The notes: generated by a model from the letters alone, not told the origin. DNA of 64,000 nucleotides from Pseudomonas reactans (GCF_013385825.1 NZ_JACAPG010000012.1:56237-120236); one strand, 5' to 3'; shown: positions 11,052 through 27,212, counted from the first letter of the stretch. Translations and numbers: made by a program.

Positions 11052-11999
11052 ATGAACCCGAATTTTCTTGATTTCGAACAGCCGATCGCTGACCTGCAAG
11101 CCAAGATTGAAGAACTGCGCCTGGTCGGCAATGACAATTCGCTGAATATCGGCGATGAGATCGCTCGCCTGCAAGACAAGAGCAGCACGCTCACCGAAGA
11201 CATCTTCGGCAAGCTGACCAGCTGGCAGATTGCGCGCCTGGCTCGCCACCCGCGCCGTCCGTACACCCTGGACTACATTCAGCACATTTTCACTGAGTTC
11301 GACGAGTTGCATGGCGACCGCCACTTCTCCGACGACGCGGCCATTGTGGGCGGTATCGCTCGCCTGGACGACCAGCCGGTGATGGTGATCGGTCACCAGA
11401 AAGGCCGTGAAGTGCGCGAGAAAGTCCGCCGCAACTTCGGCATGCCGCGTCCAGAGGGCTACCGCAAGGCGTGCCGCCTGATGGAAATGGCCGAGCGCTT
11501 CAAGATGCCGATCCTGACCTTCATCGATACCCCGGGCGCCTACCCAGGTATCGACGCTGAAGAGCGCAACCAGAGCGAAGCGATCGCCTGGAACCTGCGC
11601 GTCATGGCCCGCCTGAAAACCCCAATCATTGCCACCGTGATTGGTGAAGGTGGTTCCGGCGGCGCACTGGCCATTGGCGTCTGTGACCAACTGAACATGC
11701 TGCAATACTCGACCTACGCGGTGATTTCGCCCGAAGGTTGCGCCTCGATCCTGTGGAAAACCGCCGAAAAAGCGCCGGACGCTGCCGAAGCCATGGGCAT
11801 TACCGCCGATCGCCTCAAAGGCCTGGGTATCGTGGACAAAGTCATCGCCGAGCCGCTGGGCGGCGCCCACCGCGACCCGGCTGCTGCTGCCGCGACGATC
11901 CGCGCTGAACTGGGTTCGCAACTGGCGATGCTCAAGAAGCTGGATAACGAAGCGCTGCTGGCCCGTCGTTATGAGCGTTTGATGAGCTACGGCCTCTAA
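11052..11999 (+). CDS. accA: Acetyl-CoA carboxylase carboxyltransferase subunit alpha
   Basis: AccA forms with AccD the carboxyltransferase that makes malonyl-CoA, the first committed step of fatty acid synthesis. The 315-aa protein starts [22 protein letters not shown] and has the crotonase-like fold, with [46 protein letters not shown] and [20 protein letters not shown], which supply the acyl-CoA oxyanion site. It is placed between dnaE and tilS, as in P. aeruginosa. Confidence 0.97.
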   Translation: MNPNFLDFEQPIADLQAKIEELRLVGNDNSLNIGDEIARLQDKSSTLTEDIFGKLTSWQIARLARHPRRPYTLDYIQHIFTEFDELHGDRHFSDDAAIVGGIARLDDQPVMVIGHQKGREVREKVRRNFGMPRPEGYRKACRLMEMAERFKMPILTFIDTPGAYPGIDAEERNQSEAIAWNLRVMARLKTPIIATVIGEGGSGGALAIGVCDQLNMLQYSTYAVISPEGCASILWKTAEKAPDAAEAMGITADRLKGLGIVDKVIAEPLGGAHRDPAAAAATIRAELGSQLAMLKKLDNEALLARRYERLMSYGL

Positions 12000-12014
12000 G
12001 CACGACGCAACACC

Positions 12015-12100
12015 CTGTAGGAGCCGGCTTGCCGGCGATGAGGCCAGCAAGGGCATCGCAAGGCCTGAGGCTGCCATCGCCGGCAAGCCGGCTCCTACAG
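12015..12100 (+). repeat. REP pair (GTAGGAGCCGGC type)
   Basis: CTGTAGGAGCCGGCTTGCCGGCGAT and its reverse complement flank a roughly 35-base spacer, forming a REPIN-like inverted pair between accA and tilS. The RNA would fold into a long hairpin. Seven more pairs of this or a related type occur in the window. Confidence 0.9.
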
Positions 12101-12130
12101 TTTGTGGTTCAGCTCGGACGGTACGGTGCA

Positions 12131-13459
12131 ATGAAACCTTTCAACCCGAATCTGCCTGCCAAGCTGCTGCATACCCTGGCTCCCTGGCGCGATGCCCCGG
12201 CCTGGCACATCGCATTCTCGGGTGGACTTGATTCCACCGTCCTGCTGCATCTCCTGGCCAACCTGGCCAAAACCGACACCCTACCGCCCCTCAGTGCTGT
12301 CCATGTTCATCATGGCTTGCAAGCTGCCGCCGACGCCTGGCCCGAGCATTGCCAATCGATTTGCGACAGCCTGGGTGTGCCCCTGCGCGTCATGCGCGTG
12401 CAGGTCCAGCACGGCGCCAGCCTTGAGCGCGCCGCCCGTGACGCGCGTTACCAGGTGTTTACCGAGGTAACCGGAGCAGGGGAGGTGCTACTGACGGGCC
12501 AGCATCGCGACGATCAGGCAGAAACCTTGTTGTTCCGCCTGCTGCGTGGGGCGGGTGTGCGCGGGCTGGCGGCAATGCCAATGCAGCGCCCGCTGGCGGC
12601 TGGCTATCTTGTACGGCCCTTGTTGGATGTCCCGCGTGCAGAGCTGGAAGCCTATGCCGAGGCGCATCAGCTCACATGGATTGAAGATCCTTCGAACACG
12701 GACTCGCGGTTCTCCCGTAATTACTTGCGCCACCGCGTGCTTCCGGTACTGGCGGAGCGCTGGCCGCAGGCTAGCTCAAGCCTCGCTCGGGCCGCCGAGC
12801 ACTTGAGTGAGGCTCAGGCCCTGCTGGATGAACTGGCGCAGATGGACTTGCGAGCCGCCCATCAATCTTCGCCATTTCCCTGGTTACATTTGCCGTCCTT
12901 GGCGCTTGCGCCGCTGCGAGAGCTCTCCGACGCCCGCCAACGCAACGCCCTACGTCACTGGCTAACCCCTCTCACCCGTTTACCCGACAGTGACCACTGG
13001 GCCAGTTGGCATGCCCTACGTGACGCCAAGGGCGACGCACAGCCCCTGTGGCGCCTGGCGGACGGTGATCTGCACCGCAGCGGTGAGCGTATCTGGTGGC
13101 TGCCCTCCACTTGGTCGGAATTTTCCGACGCGTCGGTGAGCTGGCCTGATCCGCAAAACCCACTAGAGTTACCCGGCAATGGTCAGGTGAAACTGACGGG
13201 CAGGGTGCCTGGAGGTCCATTGACGATCCGCTACCGCCAGGGCGGCGAAGTCCTCGCAGTGCCAGGCCGCGGTCGGCGCGACTTGAAGCGCCTGCTTAAC
13301 GAAAATGGTCTGCCGGGCTGCGTCCGTGGCAGATTGCCGCTGCTGCATCAGGGCGAGCAATTGCTGGGTGCGCCCAGCCTTGCGGGACTCTGGCCGGCAT
13401 CGAGCGATGAGTGGCAATTACATTGGATGCCACAGACCTGCGATCAAGGTTTGAGCTGA
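12131..13459 (+). CDS. tilS: tRNA(Ile)-lysidine synthase
   Basis: TilS changes C34 of the CAU-anticodon tRNA(Ile) to lysidine so that it reads AUA. Starting at ATG 12131 gives 442 aa; the frame is open upstream through the REP pair, which argues against an earlier start. The PP-loop IAFSGGLDSTVLLHLL (about residues 25-40) binds ATP, HHGLQAAADAW and GQHRDDQAETLLFRLLRGAG are typical of the N-type ATPase domain, and the C-terminal half has the tRNA-binding TilS_C regions. The coding region ends before the pyrG promoter. Confidence 0.95.
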   Translation: MKPFNPNLPAKLLHTLAPWRDAPAWHIAFSGGLDSTVLLHLLANLAKTDTLPPLSAVHVHHGLQAAADAWPEHCQSICDSLGVPLRVMRVQVQHGASLERAARDARYQVFTEVTGAGEVLLTGQHRDDQAETLLFRLLRGAGVRGLAAMPMQRPLAAGYLVRPLLDVPRAELEAYAEAHQLTWIEDPSNTDSRFSRNYLRHRVLPVLAERWPQASSSLARAAEHLSEAQALLDELAQMDLRAAHQSSPFPWLHLPSLALAPLRELSDARQRNALRHWLTPLTRLPDSDHWASWHALRDAKGDAQPLWRLADGDLHRSGERIWWLPSTWSEFSDASVSWPDPQNPLELPGNGQVKLTGRVPGGPLTIRYRQGGEVLAVPGRGRRDLKRLLNENGLPGCVRGRLPLLHQGEQLLGAPSLAGLWPASSDEWQLHWMPQTCDQGLS

Positions 13460-13479
13460 TAGAGCCTTTCCGGTAGACT
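13451..13479 (+). promoter_or_regulatory. Likely sigma-70 promoter for pyrG
   Basis: TTGAGC at 13451-13456 and TAGACT at 13474-13479 are separated by 17 bases and sit at the end of tilS, about 255 bases before pyrG. Matches are 4 of 6 in each hexamer. The CCGGTAGACT context resembles elements before dnaE, eno and dcd. This would give pyrG an unusually long leader of about 245 bases, which holds no convincing open frame; I see only the run GGCGGTTTTTTTG near 13620 in it. Confidence 0.5.
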
Positions 13480-13711
13480 ACGCTCCCTTCTTGATACAAC
13501 TTCTGTGGATTCTCCTGAATTGCAGCAGTTGCCGATTACCAAGCAGTCTTTGCTGGGCGATTCCAAAAAATGTGTAGCGATCAACGTACCGGTGTTTCAT
13601 TGCTGGTCTGTCACCACGCGGCGGTTTTTTTGAAAGGTGCACTGTGATTAATGCAGGTGATCGGGGGCTTCGGCCTTCCTTCGCTTTCCCCGGCGGCTCG
13701 GACCGCTTTAA

Positions 13712-16215
<2,504 letters not shown>

Positions 16216-16250
16216 GCTTCGTTTCTCCGGTAGAATTTCCCACGCTTTAC

Positions 16251-17662
<1,412 letters not shown>

Positions 17663-17755
17663 TCGCACTTGTTGGTAAGGCATGGTAAAAAGTCAGCGGA
17701 TTGCGTCGGAAAACTCACGACAGTGTGGATTTCGACGCTAATCTGATGGCTATCA

Positions 17756-17787
17756 AGCACAAGCCTGGTTCTTCCAGGCTTCGTGCT
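17756..17787 (+). other. Stable hairpin between eno and ftsB
   Basis: AGCAC-AAGCCTGG and CCAGGCTT-CGTGCT form a 13-bp stem with one bulged base and a 5-nt loop. It lies in the 183-base gap between eno and ftsB. No T-run follows, so it is more likely a processing or stability element than a terminator. Confidence 0.4.
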
Positions 17788-17845
17788 ATCAGTTGCTTCA
17801 AAAGTTTTGCATGGCTGTCTTTTTTCACTGGATACCCGATATTCG

Positions 17846-18124
17846 ATGCGCAGTCCCAATTGGTTGTTCCTCGTCTTGCTCTTGTTGCTGGCTGGCCTGC
17901 AGTACCGCCTATGGGTGGGTAATGGCAGCTTTGCGCAGGTAAAAGACCTGACCGAGCAAATTGCTGCACAGCACGCCGAAAACGAGATCCTGCTGGAGCG
18001 CAACCGCGTGCTCGATGCCGAAGTGCTTGAGCTGAAAAAAGGTACGGAGACCGTGGAAGAACGGGCTCGTCATGAACTGGGCATGGTCAAGGAGGGCGAA
18101 ACCCTCTACCAGTTGGCCCAATGA
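17846..18124 (+). CDS. ftsB: Cell division protein FtsB
   Basis: FtsB forms the FtsQLB complex that activates septal peptidoglycan synthesis. ATG 17846 gives 92 aa: a short cytoplasmic start MRSPNW, one membrane segment LFLVLLLLLAGLQYRLWV, then a periplasmic leucine-zipper coiled coil (about 30-70) and the conserved RARHELGMVKEGETLYQ. An earlier ATG in frame adds 21 residues that do not fit a bitopic FtsB. The gene overlaps ispD by 4 bases, the usual arrangement. Confidence 0.93.
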   Translation: MRSPNWLFLVLLLLLAGLQYRLWVGNGSFAQVKDLTEQIAAQHAENEILLERNRVLDAEVLELKKGTETVEERARHELGMVKEGETLYQLAQ

Positions 18125-18831
18125 ATCACCGTTTGCCGGCCTTCTGGGCCGTGATTCCTGCCGCGGGCGTCGGTGCCCGTATGGCTGCGGACCGTCCCAA
18201 GCAATATTTGCAACTGGGCGGGCGCACTATTCTCGAACACAGCCTTGGCTGTTTTCTCGACCATCCATTGCTCAAGGGCTTGGTGGTCAGTCTTGCTTCT
18301 GATGATCCTTATTGGCCCACCTTGGCGTGTGCGGCTGACCCACGTATCCAGCGTGCGGACGGCGGTTCTGAGCGTTCGGGCTCGGTACTTAACGCGCTAT
18401 TGCACCTGAATGCCTTGGGTGCGAGCGATGAAGATTGGGTTTTGGTGCACGATGCGGCACGGCCCAATCTGAGCCGTGATGATCTCGACAAACTGCTGTT
18501 TGAACTGGCAGATGATCCGGTGGGCGGCTTGCTGGCGGTGCCGGCCCGCGACACCCTCAAGCGTGTCGACAAGCATGGTCGCGTGGTCGAGACCGTCGAC
18601 CGCAGCCTGATCTGGCAGGCCTACACGCCGCAGATGTTCCGCCTCGGTGCCTTGCATCGCGCGTTGGCCGACAGCCTGGTGGCGGATGCCGTTATCACCG
18701 ACGAAGCCTCGGCCATGGAATGGTCCGGCCAGGCGCCACGCCTGATCGAAGGGCGCTCGGACAATATCAAGGTGACCCGGCCCGAAGATCTGGAGTGGCT
18801 GCGCTTGCGGTGGGCGAATCGATCTCTGTAG
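18121..18831 (+). CDS. ispD: 2-C-methyl-D-erythritol 4-phosphate cytidylyltransferase
   Basis: IspD activates methylerythritol phosphate with CTP in the MEP isoprenoid pathway. The 236-aa protein begins MNHRLPAFWAVIPAAGVGARMAADRPKQY, with the glycine-rich CTP-binding loop, and shows VHDAARPNLS and TPQMFRLGALHRAL later. Translation is coupled to ftsB. Its pathway partner ispF lies 3 kb downstream, separated by the formaldehyde genes, which is the P. aeruginosa order and differs from the adjacent ispD-ispF of E. coli. Confidence 0.96.
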   Translation: MNHRLPAFWAVIPAAGVGARMAADRPKQYLQLGGRTILEHSLGCFLDHPLLKGLVVSLASDDPYWPTLACAADPRIQRADGGSERSGSVLNALLHLNALGASDEDWVLVHDAARPNLSRDDLDKLLFELADDPVGGLLAVPARDTLKRVDKHGRVVETVDRSLIWQAYTPQMFRLGALHRALADSLVADAVITDEASAMEWSGQAPRLIEGRSDNIKVTRPEDLEWLRLRWANRSL

Positions 18832-18927
18832 GAGCGAGCTTGCTCGCGAAAAACGTCAACGATAACGCAGTTCGTCCGGGTTAACGCGGCGCTCTCAGGT
18901 TTTTCGCGAGCAAGCTCGCTCCTACAG
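18826..18927 (+). repeat. REP pair (GTAGGAGCGAGC variant)
   Basis: CTGTAGGAGCGAGCTTGCTCGCGAA and its reverse complement flank a 50-base spacer between the convergent ispD and gfnR genes. The core GAGCTTGCTCGC differs from the CCGGCTTGCCGG core of the other copies. The ispD stop codon overlaps the left arm and the gfnR stop codon (18922-18924) is the TAG in the right arm, so both genes end inside the repeat. Confidence 0.9.
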
Positions 18928-19821
18928 TGCGTTGTACTCTGGCCGCTCGGCCAACCCCTCCTTCAAAAAGTCCACCAACTTCCTCACCTTCGGCGACAAA
19001 TGCCGCTGCTGCGGATACAACGCCCACACCGCCGTATTCGGTGGCTGATGCGCCTCCAGCAACGATACCAACGCGCCACTGTGCAGGTGCTCCAGCACGT
19101 AATAGTCCGGCAACTGGCACAACCCCACACCTTGCAACGCTGCGTCCAGCACCGCTTGCCCACTGTTGCAGCGCCAGTTTCCCTGCACCCGCTGGGAAAA
19201 TTCCCGCCCGTCCTGAGCCAACTGCCAGATGTCAGAGCTGCCGATCAAGCAGTTGTGCCGACTCAACTCCGACAAGCTATGCGGCCGACCATACCGCGCC
19301 AAGTAGGACGGCGACGCGCACAAGTACATGCGCCTCGGTGCCAGTCGGCTGGCGACCATGCGCGAATCCTGCAATCGCCCCAGGCGGATCGCCAGGTCGA
19401 GGCCTTCGTGCACCAGGTCCAACTGGCGGTTGCTCAGCTCAATATCCACGCGCAACTGCGGATAGAGCGCCATGAAGCGGGTGACCAGCGGCACGATAAA
19501 GCGCTCGCCGTACGCCACCGCGCAGGTCATGCGCAACATGCCCTTGGGTTCACTGGTGAGGTCGCCCACCGCGCGCAAGGCTTCTTCGCGACCGTCCTGC
19601 AGGCGTTGGCAATGTTGCAGGAACGTCTGGCCCGCTTCGGTCAGGGTCACCTTGCGCGTACTGCGATACAGCAGCCGCGTTTGCAGGCGTTCTTCCAGGC
19701 GCGCCACTTGGCGGCTGATGTGCGACGACGACACTCCCAGGCGTTCCGCCGCTGCCGTGAACTGACTGCATTCGGCGACCGCGACAAACTCGTCGATGCC
19801 TTCCCAGCGGTTTTCCAGCAT
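18922..19821 (-). CDS. gfnR: LysR-type regulator of formaldehyde detoxification
   Basis: The 299-aa protein has an N-terminal winged helix-turn-helix (about 8-66: FVAVAECSQFTAAAERLGVSSSHISRQVARLEERLQTRLL) and a C-terminal LysR substrate-binding domain (about 90-290). It is divergent from adhC/fghA, the same place held by gfnR in P. aeruginosa, which is known to control glutathione-dependent formaldehyde neutralisation; the symbol rests on that position. The start is preceded by AGGGATAA on the minus strand. LysR regulators usually act on the gap between divergent genes, here 19822-19930. Confidence 0.8.
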   Translation of the reverse strand: MLENRWEGIDEFVAVAECSQFTAAAERLGVSSSHISRQVARLEERLQTRLLYRSTRKVTLTEAGQTFLQHCQRLQDGREEALRAVGDLTSEPKGMLRMTCAVAYGERFIVPLVTRFMALYPQLRVDIELSNRQLDLVHEGLDLAIRLGRLQDSRMVASRLAPRRMYLCASPSYLARYGRPHSLSELSRHNCLIGSSDIWQLAQDGREFSQRVQGNWRCNSGQAVLDAALQGVGLCQLPDYYVLEHLHSGALVSLLEAHQPPNTAVWALYPQQRHLSPKVRKLVDFLKEGLAERPEYNAL

Positions 19822-21043
<1,222 letters not shown>

Positions 21044-21051
21044 GGTCGACC

Positions 21052-21897
21052 ATGAGTCTGGAAAACCTGTCGTGCCAGAAAAGCTTCGGCGGCTGGCATA
21101 AACGCTACAAGCATCATTCCGATGTGCTCGGTTGCGACATGACCTTCGCCGTCTACCTGCCGCCGCAAGCGGAAGAGGGCGGCAAGTTGCCGGTGCTGTA
21201 CTGGCTGTCCGGCCTGACCTGCACCGATGAGAACTTCATGCAGAAGGCTGGCGCCCAGCGCATGGCTGCCGAGCTGGGCTTGATCATCGTCGCGCCGGAC
21301 ACCAGCCCGCGTGGGCCGGGTGTGCCGGGCGATCCGGACAACGCCTGGGATTTCGGCCTGGGCGCCGGCTTCTATCTGAATGCCACGCAAGAACCCTGGG
21401 CCAAGCACTATCGGATGCATGACTACGTGGTGCAGGAATTGCCGGCATTGGTTGAAGCGCATTTCCCGGCATCGGACAAACGCGGCATCAGCGGCCACTC
21501 CATGGGCGGCCACGGGGCGCTGGTGTGTGCCTTGCGCAATCCCGGGCGATACCTGTCGGTGTCGGCGTTTTCGCCGATCAACAACCCGATGGATTGCCCC
21601 TGGGGCCAGAAAGCCTTCTCGCGTTATCTGGGCGAGGAGCGCTCTAAGTGGCGCGAATGGGACGCCTGCGTGCTGATCAGCGAAGCCTCGGAAAAGCTGC
21701 CGCTGCTGGTGGACCAGGGCGACCGCGACGATTTCCTCGCCGTGCAGCTCAAGCCTGAGGCCCTGCAGCAAGCGGCCAAGGCGGCCAATCATCCGCTGGA
21801 ACTGCGCCTGCAACCCGGCTACGACCACAGCTACTTCTTTATCGCCAGCTTCATCGAAGATCATTTGCGACACCATGGCCGTGCTTTGCTCGGTTAA
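21052..21897 (+). CDS. fghA: S-formylglutathione hydrolase
   Basis: The 281-aa esterase-D family enzyme cleaves S-formylglutathione to formate and glutathione, finishing formaldehyde detoxification. It shows [26 protein letters not shown], the oxyanion region [13 protein letters not shown], the nucleophile elbow [13 protein letters not shown] and the catalytic histidine in [15 protein letters not shown]. It lies 8 bases after adhC and is surely cotranscribed with it. P. aeruginosa calls this gene estD. Confidence 0.96.
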   Translation: MSLENLSCQKSFGGWHKRYKHHSDVLGCDMTFAVYLPPQAEEGGKLPVLYWLSGLTCTDENFMQKAGAQRMAAELGLIIVAPDTSPRGPGVPGDPDNAWDFGLGAGFYLNATQEPWAKHYRMHDYVVQELPALVEAHFPASDKRGISGHSMGGHGALVCALRNPGRYLSVSAFSPINNPMDCPWGQKAFSRYLGEERSKWREWDACVLISEASEKLPLLVDQGDRDDFLAVQLKPEALQQAAKAANHPLELRLQPGYDHSYFFIASFIEDHLRHHGRALLG

Positions 21898-21914
21898 TGT
21901 GAAGCAAAAGTAGG

Positions 21915-21951
21915 TAGAATCACGCCCTGAATTAAATCGGGGCGTTTTTTT
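21915..21951 (+). promoter_or_regulatory. Hairpin with T-tract abutting the ispF start, with -10-like box
   Basis: ACGCCC (21922-21927) and GGGCGT (21940-21945) form a 6-bp stem with a 12-nt AT-rich loop, followed by seven T that end one base before the ispF ATG. It has the shape of an intrinsic terminator for fghA. TAGAAT at 21915-21920 is a good -10; a transcript from it would begin in the left arm and have a leader of only about 25 bases. No ordinary Shine-Dalgarno is present. Confidence 0.65.
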
Positions 21952-22425
21952 ATGCGTATTGGCCACGGCTACGATGTGCACCGTTTCGCTGAAGGCAGTT
22001 TCATTACCTTGGGCGGCGTGCGCATTGCACACCACCATGGTTTGCTGGCTCATTCCGACGGCGACGTTGTGTTGCATGCCTTGAGCGATGCCTTGCTCGG
22101 CGCGGCGGCGTTGGGCGATATCGGCAAGCATTTTCCGGACACCGACCCGACCTTCAAGGGCGCGGACAGCCGTGTATTGCTGCGCCATGTGGTCGGCCTG
22201 ATCCACGCCAAAGGCTGGAAGGTCGGCAACGTCGACAACACCATCGTGGCCCAGGCGCCGAAGATGGCCCCCCATATTGAGTCGATGCGCGCGCTGATTG
22301 CCGCGGATCTGCAAATTGAACTGGATCAAGTGAACGTGAAAGCCACTACTACCGAAAAGCTCGGCTTTACCGGTCGTGAAGAGGGCATCGCCGTGCACTC
22401 CGTCGCCTTGTTGCTGCGCGCATGA
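21952..22425 (+). CDS. ispF: 2-C-methyl-D-erythritol 2,4-cyclodiphosphate synthase
   Basis: IspF makes the cyclic diphosphate in the MEP isoprenoid pathway. The 157-aa protein starts [15 protein letters not shown], the exact family N-terminus with metal ligands Asp and His. [32 protein letters not shown] and [17 protein letters not shown] are further signatures. The start codon directly follows a hairpin and seven T without a visible ribosome binding site. The stop overlaps truD by 4 bases. Confidence 0.97.
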   Translation: MRIGHGYDVHRFAEGSFITLGGVRIAHHHGLLAHSDGDVVLHALSDALLGAAALGDIGKHFPDTDPTFKGADSRVLLRHVVGLIHAKGWKVGNVDNTIVAQAPKMAPHIESMRALIAADLQIELDQVNVKATTTEKLGFTGREEGIAVHSVALLLRA

Positions 22426-23467
22426 ATGACGTGCAACTGTTGGGGCCACGGGCCTATGGCGAGGCCTTGGGCAGCGCGGTACTGAAAGCGACGGCTGAAG
22501 ATTTCCAGGTCGACGAAGTGCTGGATATCCCGCTGACCGGCGAAGGTGAACACCTGTGGTTGTGGGTTGAGAAGCGCGGCCTCAATACAGAAGAAGCCGC
22601 GCGGCGCATCGCCAAGGCGGCGGGCGTGCCACTGCGTACGGTCAGCTACGCCGGGCTCAAGGATCGCCAGGCGTTGACCCGCCAATGGTTCAGCGTGCAA
22701 CTGCCCGGCAAGGCCGATCCTGACATGAGCGCGGCGGAGAACGACACGCTCAAGGTCCTCAAGACCGCCCGTCACAAGCGCAAGCTGCAACGCGGTGCGC
22801 ACTCAGCCAATGGTTTCACCTTGCGCCTGACGCAGTTGGCCGGTGACACCGCCGCCATCGACGCGCGGTTGCAACTGATTGCACAACACGGCATTCCCAA
22901 CTACTTCGGCGCGCAGCGTTTTGGCCACAACGGCGGCAACGTGGTCGACGCCCGTGAGTGGGCCGCGCGCAAGGCTTTGCCGGAACAGCGCAACGTGCGA
23001 TCGCGGTTGCTGTCCACGGCGCGCAGCTTCCTGTTCAACAAAGTGTTGGCGGCGCGTGTGGCCGACGGTTCATGGCAGCGCGCCCAGGTCGGCGACTTGC
23101 TGGCCTTTACCGACAGCCGCAGTTTTTTCCCGGCGGGGGAGGCTGAATGCAGCGACCCACGCTTGGCGATCCTGGACCTGCACCCGACCGGACCACAGTG
23201 GGGCGAAGGTGATTCGCCTGCCACGGGGGCAACTTTTGAGCTTGAACAGGCGGTCGCCGCCAGTGAAGCCGACCTGCGTGATTGGCTGGTGAATGCCGGC
23301 ATGAGCCAGGAACGTCGCATTCTGCGACTGCCCATTGGCGGTTTGACGTGGCATTATCCCTCGCTGGACATTCTGCAATTGGAATTCGTCCTGCCGGCCG
23401 GATGCTTCGCCACTGTCTTGGTGCGCGAGCTTGTTGATCTGGTGCCGGTGGGGCAGACGGACAACCC

Positions 23468-23480
<13 letters not shown>
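22422..23480 (+). CDS. truD: tRNA pseudouridine(13) synthase TruD
   Basis: TruD makes pseudouridine at position 13 of tRNA(Glu). The 352-aa frame contains the catalytic aspartate in [18 protein letters not shown], plus [29 protein letters not shown] and the [21 protein letters not shown] segment. It overlaps ispF by 4 bases and its 3' end overlaps surE by 13 bases, in the conserved ispF-truD-surE-pcm order. Confidence 0.96.
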
Positions 23481-24894
<1,414 letters not shown>

Positions 24895-25103
24895 TCATTT
24901 GTTCGCGGGCAGTGAATTCTGTTGGTGAGGATGTGTCTTACGGCGGGGTCTATCGAGTCAACATGATCGGGCGGCGGCATTAAACACGATGAATTTTTCG
25001 TTTCAGTCGTGTGCCGGTAAAAAGCCAATGCCCAGTTATACTTGCGTCATATTTCAAGCCTGATACAGGCATTCATGTTCAGCCACCACAAAGGGAGCGG
25101 CGG

Positions 25104-25940
25104 GTGAGTCTCACAGGTCTTGCGCAGCGTATGAGTAAAACAAGCTTTCATCGACTGGTGCTTGGCCTCGTCTTCAGTTCCGTGTTGGTCGGGTGCTCCA
25201 GCTCGCCAAGCAGCGGCGCGCGGGTGGTTGACCGTAATAACGCCGCCCCGCAAAAGCCGACGGTGACCACCGGGCAATACGTGGTACGCAAGGGCGATAC
25301 GATGTTCTCGATCGCCTTCCGTTATGGCTGGGATTACAAGGCGCTCGCAGCTCGTAACAATATTCCTGTGCCATACACGATACATCCGGGTCAGACGATT
25401 CGCTTCGACGGACGCACCGGTTCGGCGCCTACGGCAGTTGTGACAAACACTGGATCTTCGCCGTCGTCTTCGAGCAAAACCACCATCATCACCCGGCCTG
25501 CAGGCACCGCCACACCGGCCCCTGCGACCAAGCCGGCACCCGCGCCGTTGCCACCTGCCGGGCCTGCGCCGACCGGTTGGGGATGGCCCTCAAACGGCGT
25601 GTTGATTGGAAAATTCTCTTCAAACGGTAGTTTGAATAAAGGCATTGATATCGCCGGAGATTTGGGACAGCCTGTTTTAGCTGCGTCTGATGGGACAGTG
25701 GTGTACGCCGGGAGTGGTTTACGGGGCTACGGCGAGCTGGTCATCATCAAACACAGCGATACCTACGTCAGTGCTTACGGCCATAACCGTAGGCTGTTGG
25801 TTCGGGAGGGGCAGCAGGTCAAAGTCGGACAGACAATTGCCGAAATGGGGTCAACTGGTACAGACCGGGTGAAACTGCACTTTGAGATTCGCCGCCAAGG
25901 GAAGCCTGTAGATCCGCTGCAATTCCTACCCCGTCGTTGA
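25104..25940 (+). CDS. nlpD: NlpD-type lipoprotein with LysM and degenerate M23 domain
   Basis: The GTG at 25104 follows AAGGGAGCGGCG and gives 278 aa; an ATG 9 codons later is an alternative. A lipobox (SVLVGC, Cys31) predicts an outer-membrane-anchored lipoprotein. A LysM peptidoglycan-binding domain (GQYVVRKGDTMFSIAFRYGW...) lies about 62-108. After a Pro/Ala/Thr-rich linker comes a LytM/M23 domain (about 170-278). Zinc ligands are missing: the first His is replaced (NKGIDIAG) and the HxH motif reads KLHFEI. As in E. coli NlpD, it is therefore expected to activate a cell-wall amidase rather than cut peptidoglycan. rpoS follows; in Pseudomonas, rpoS promoters are known inside this gene. Confidence 0.92.
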   Translation: MSLTGLAQRMSKTSFHRLVLGLVFSSVLVGCSSSPSSGARVVDRNNAAPQKPTVTTGQYVVRKGDTMFSIAFRYGWDYKALAARNNIPVPYTIHPGQTIRFDGRTGSAPTAVVTNTGSSPSSSSKTTIITRPAGTATPAPATKPAPAPLPPAGPAPTGWGWPSNGVLIGKFSSNGSLNKGIDIAGDLGQPVLAASDGTVVYAGSGLRGYGELVIIKHSDTYVSAYGHNRRLLVREGQQVKVGQTIAEMGSTGTDRVKLHFEIRRQGKPVDPLQFLPRR

Positions 25941-26046
25941 TGTGTTGCACAGCCTGTTCCCTCACGTAGAAGGAACAGGCTCCAGCGTTGCCAAGGATAA
26001 AGGCGCCGCTTGAGCTTGAGGTCGAACTCACCAAAGGACTATAACA

Positions 26047-27051
26047 ATGGCTCTCAGTAAAGAAGCGCCGGAGTTTGACATCGACGATGAGGTTCTCCTT
26101 ATGGAGACCGGTATCGATACGGAATCGATGTCGAATGAGGGACCTGCTGTACCTTCAGTTCGCACCAAGTCCAAGAACTCCACCGCGTTGAAGCAACACA
26201 AGTACATTGACTACACGCGGGCGCTCGATGCGACCCAGTTGTACCTCAATGAAATCGGCTTTTCCCCTCTGCTTACCCCCGAAGAAGAAGTCCATTTTGC
26301 GCGCTTGTCGCAAAAGGGCGATCCGGCTGGGCGCAAGCGCATGATTGAAAGCAACCTGCGCCTGGTGGTGAAGATCGCCCGACGCTACGTCAATCGTGGG
26401 CTGTCCCTGTTGGACCTGATCGAGGAAGGCAACCTGGGCCTGATCCGGGCTGTGGAGAAGTTCGACCCCGAGCGGGGCTTCCGCTTTTCGACCTATGCCA
26501 CCTGGTGGATTCGCCAGACCATCGAACGGGCGATCATGAATCAGACCCGCACGATCCGGTTGCCGATCCATGTGGTCAAGGAGCTCAACGTCTACCTGCG
26601 GGCGGCGCGTGAGCTTACCCAAAAACTCGATCATGAACCTTCGCCCGAAGAAATCGCCAACCTGCTGGAAAAACCGGTAGGGGAGGTCAAGCGCATGCTC
26701 GGTCTCAATGAGCGCGTCTCTTCGGTCGACGTCTCGCTGGGTCCGGATTCGGATAAAACCCTGCTGGACACCCTGACGGATGATCGTCCTACCGATCCTT
26801 GCGAGCTGTTGCAGGACGATGATCTTTCCCAAAGCATTGACCAGTGGTTGTCGGAGCTCACGGACAAGCAGCGTGAGGTGGTGATTCGCCGCTTCGGCCT
26901 GCGCGGCCATGAGAGCAGCACCCTGGAGGACGTAGGTCTGGAGATCGGCCTGACCCGTGAGCGGGTGCGGCAGATCCAGGTGGAAGGGCTCAAGCGTTTG
27001 CGTGAGATCCTGGAGAAGAATGGCTTGTCGAGTGAGTCGTTGTTTCAGTAA
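26047..27051 (+). CDS. rpoS: RNA polymerase sigma factor RpoS
   Basis: RpoS is the stationary-phase and general-stress sigma factor. The 334-aa frame matches the usual Pseudomonas length. Region 1.2 begins [21 protein letters not shown], region 2 reads [60 protein letters not shown], and region 4 has [53 protein letters not shown] lies 9 bases before the ATG. A strong terminator follows. Confidence 0.98.
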   Translation: MALSKEAPEFDIDDEVLLMETGIDTESMSNEGPAVPSVRTKSKNSTALKQHKYIDYTRALDATQLYLNEIGFSPLLTPEEEVHFARLSQKGDPAGRKRMIESNLRLVVKIARRYVNRGLSLLDLIEEGNLGLIRAVEKFDPERGFRFSTYATWWIRQTIERAIMNQTRTIRLPIHVVKELNVYLRAARELTQKLDHEPSPEEIANLLEKPVGEVKRMLGLNERVSSVDVSLGPDSDKTLLDTLTDDRPTDPCELLQDDDLSQSIDQWLSELTDKQREVVIRRFGLRGHESSTLEDVGLEIGLTRERVRQIQVEGLKRLREILEKNGLSSESLFQ

Positions 27052-27072
27052 CGATTGATTAGGCCGCTATGA

Positions 27073-27110
27073 CAAAACGCCCGGAGCATGGGAATGCACC
27101 GGGCGTTTTG
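27073..27110 (+). terminator. rpoS terminator
   Basis: CAAAACGCCCGG and CCGGGCGTTTTG form a perfect 12-bp stem around a 14-nt loop, 20 bases after the rpoS stop. The A-tract/T-tract form means it can work in both directions. Confidence 0.8.
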
Positions 27111-27142
27111 CTGTGCGCTGATCATTCATTGCCAACCTTACC

Positions 27143-27212
27143 CTGTAGGAGCCCGGCTTGCCGGCGATGGCGGTCTTGAGGGCCTCATCGCCGGCAAGCC
27201 GGGCTCCTACAG
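27143..27212 (+). repeat. REP pair (GTAGGAGCCCGGC type)
   Basis: CTGTAGGAGCCCGGCTTGCCGGCGAT is repeated inverted with a short spacer (GGCGGTCTTGAGGGCC) between the convergent rpoS and cold-shock genes. The core has one extra C compared with the other copies, in both arms, so the arms have changed together. Confidence 0.9.

Noticed and set aside
12013..12130. tRNA or CRISPR-like repeat between accA and tilS
   Set aside because: The symmetry is one inverted REP pair; there are no direct repeats with spacers and no cloverleaf.
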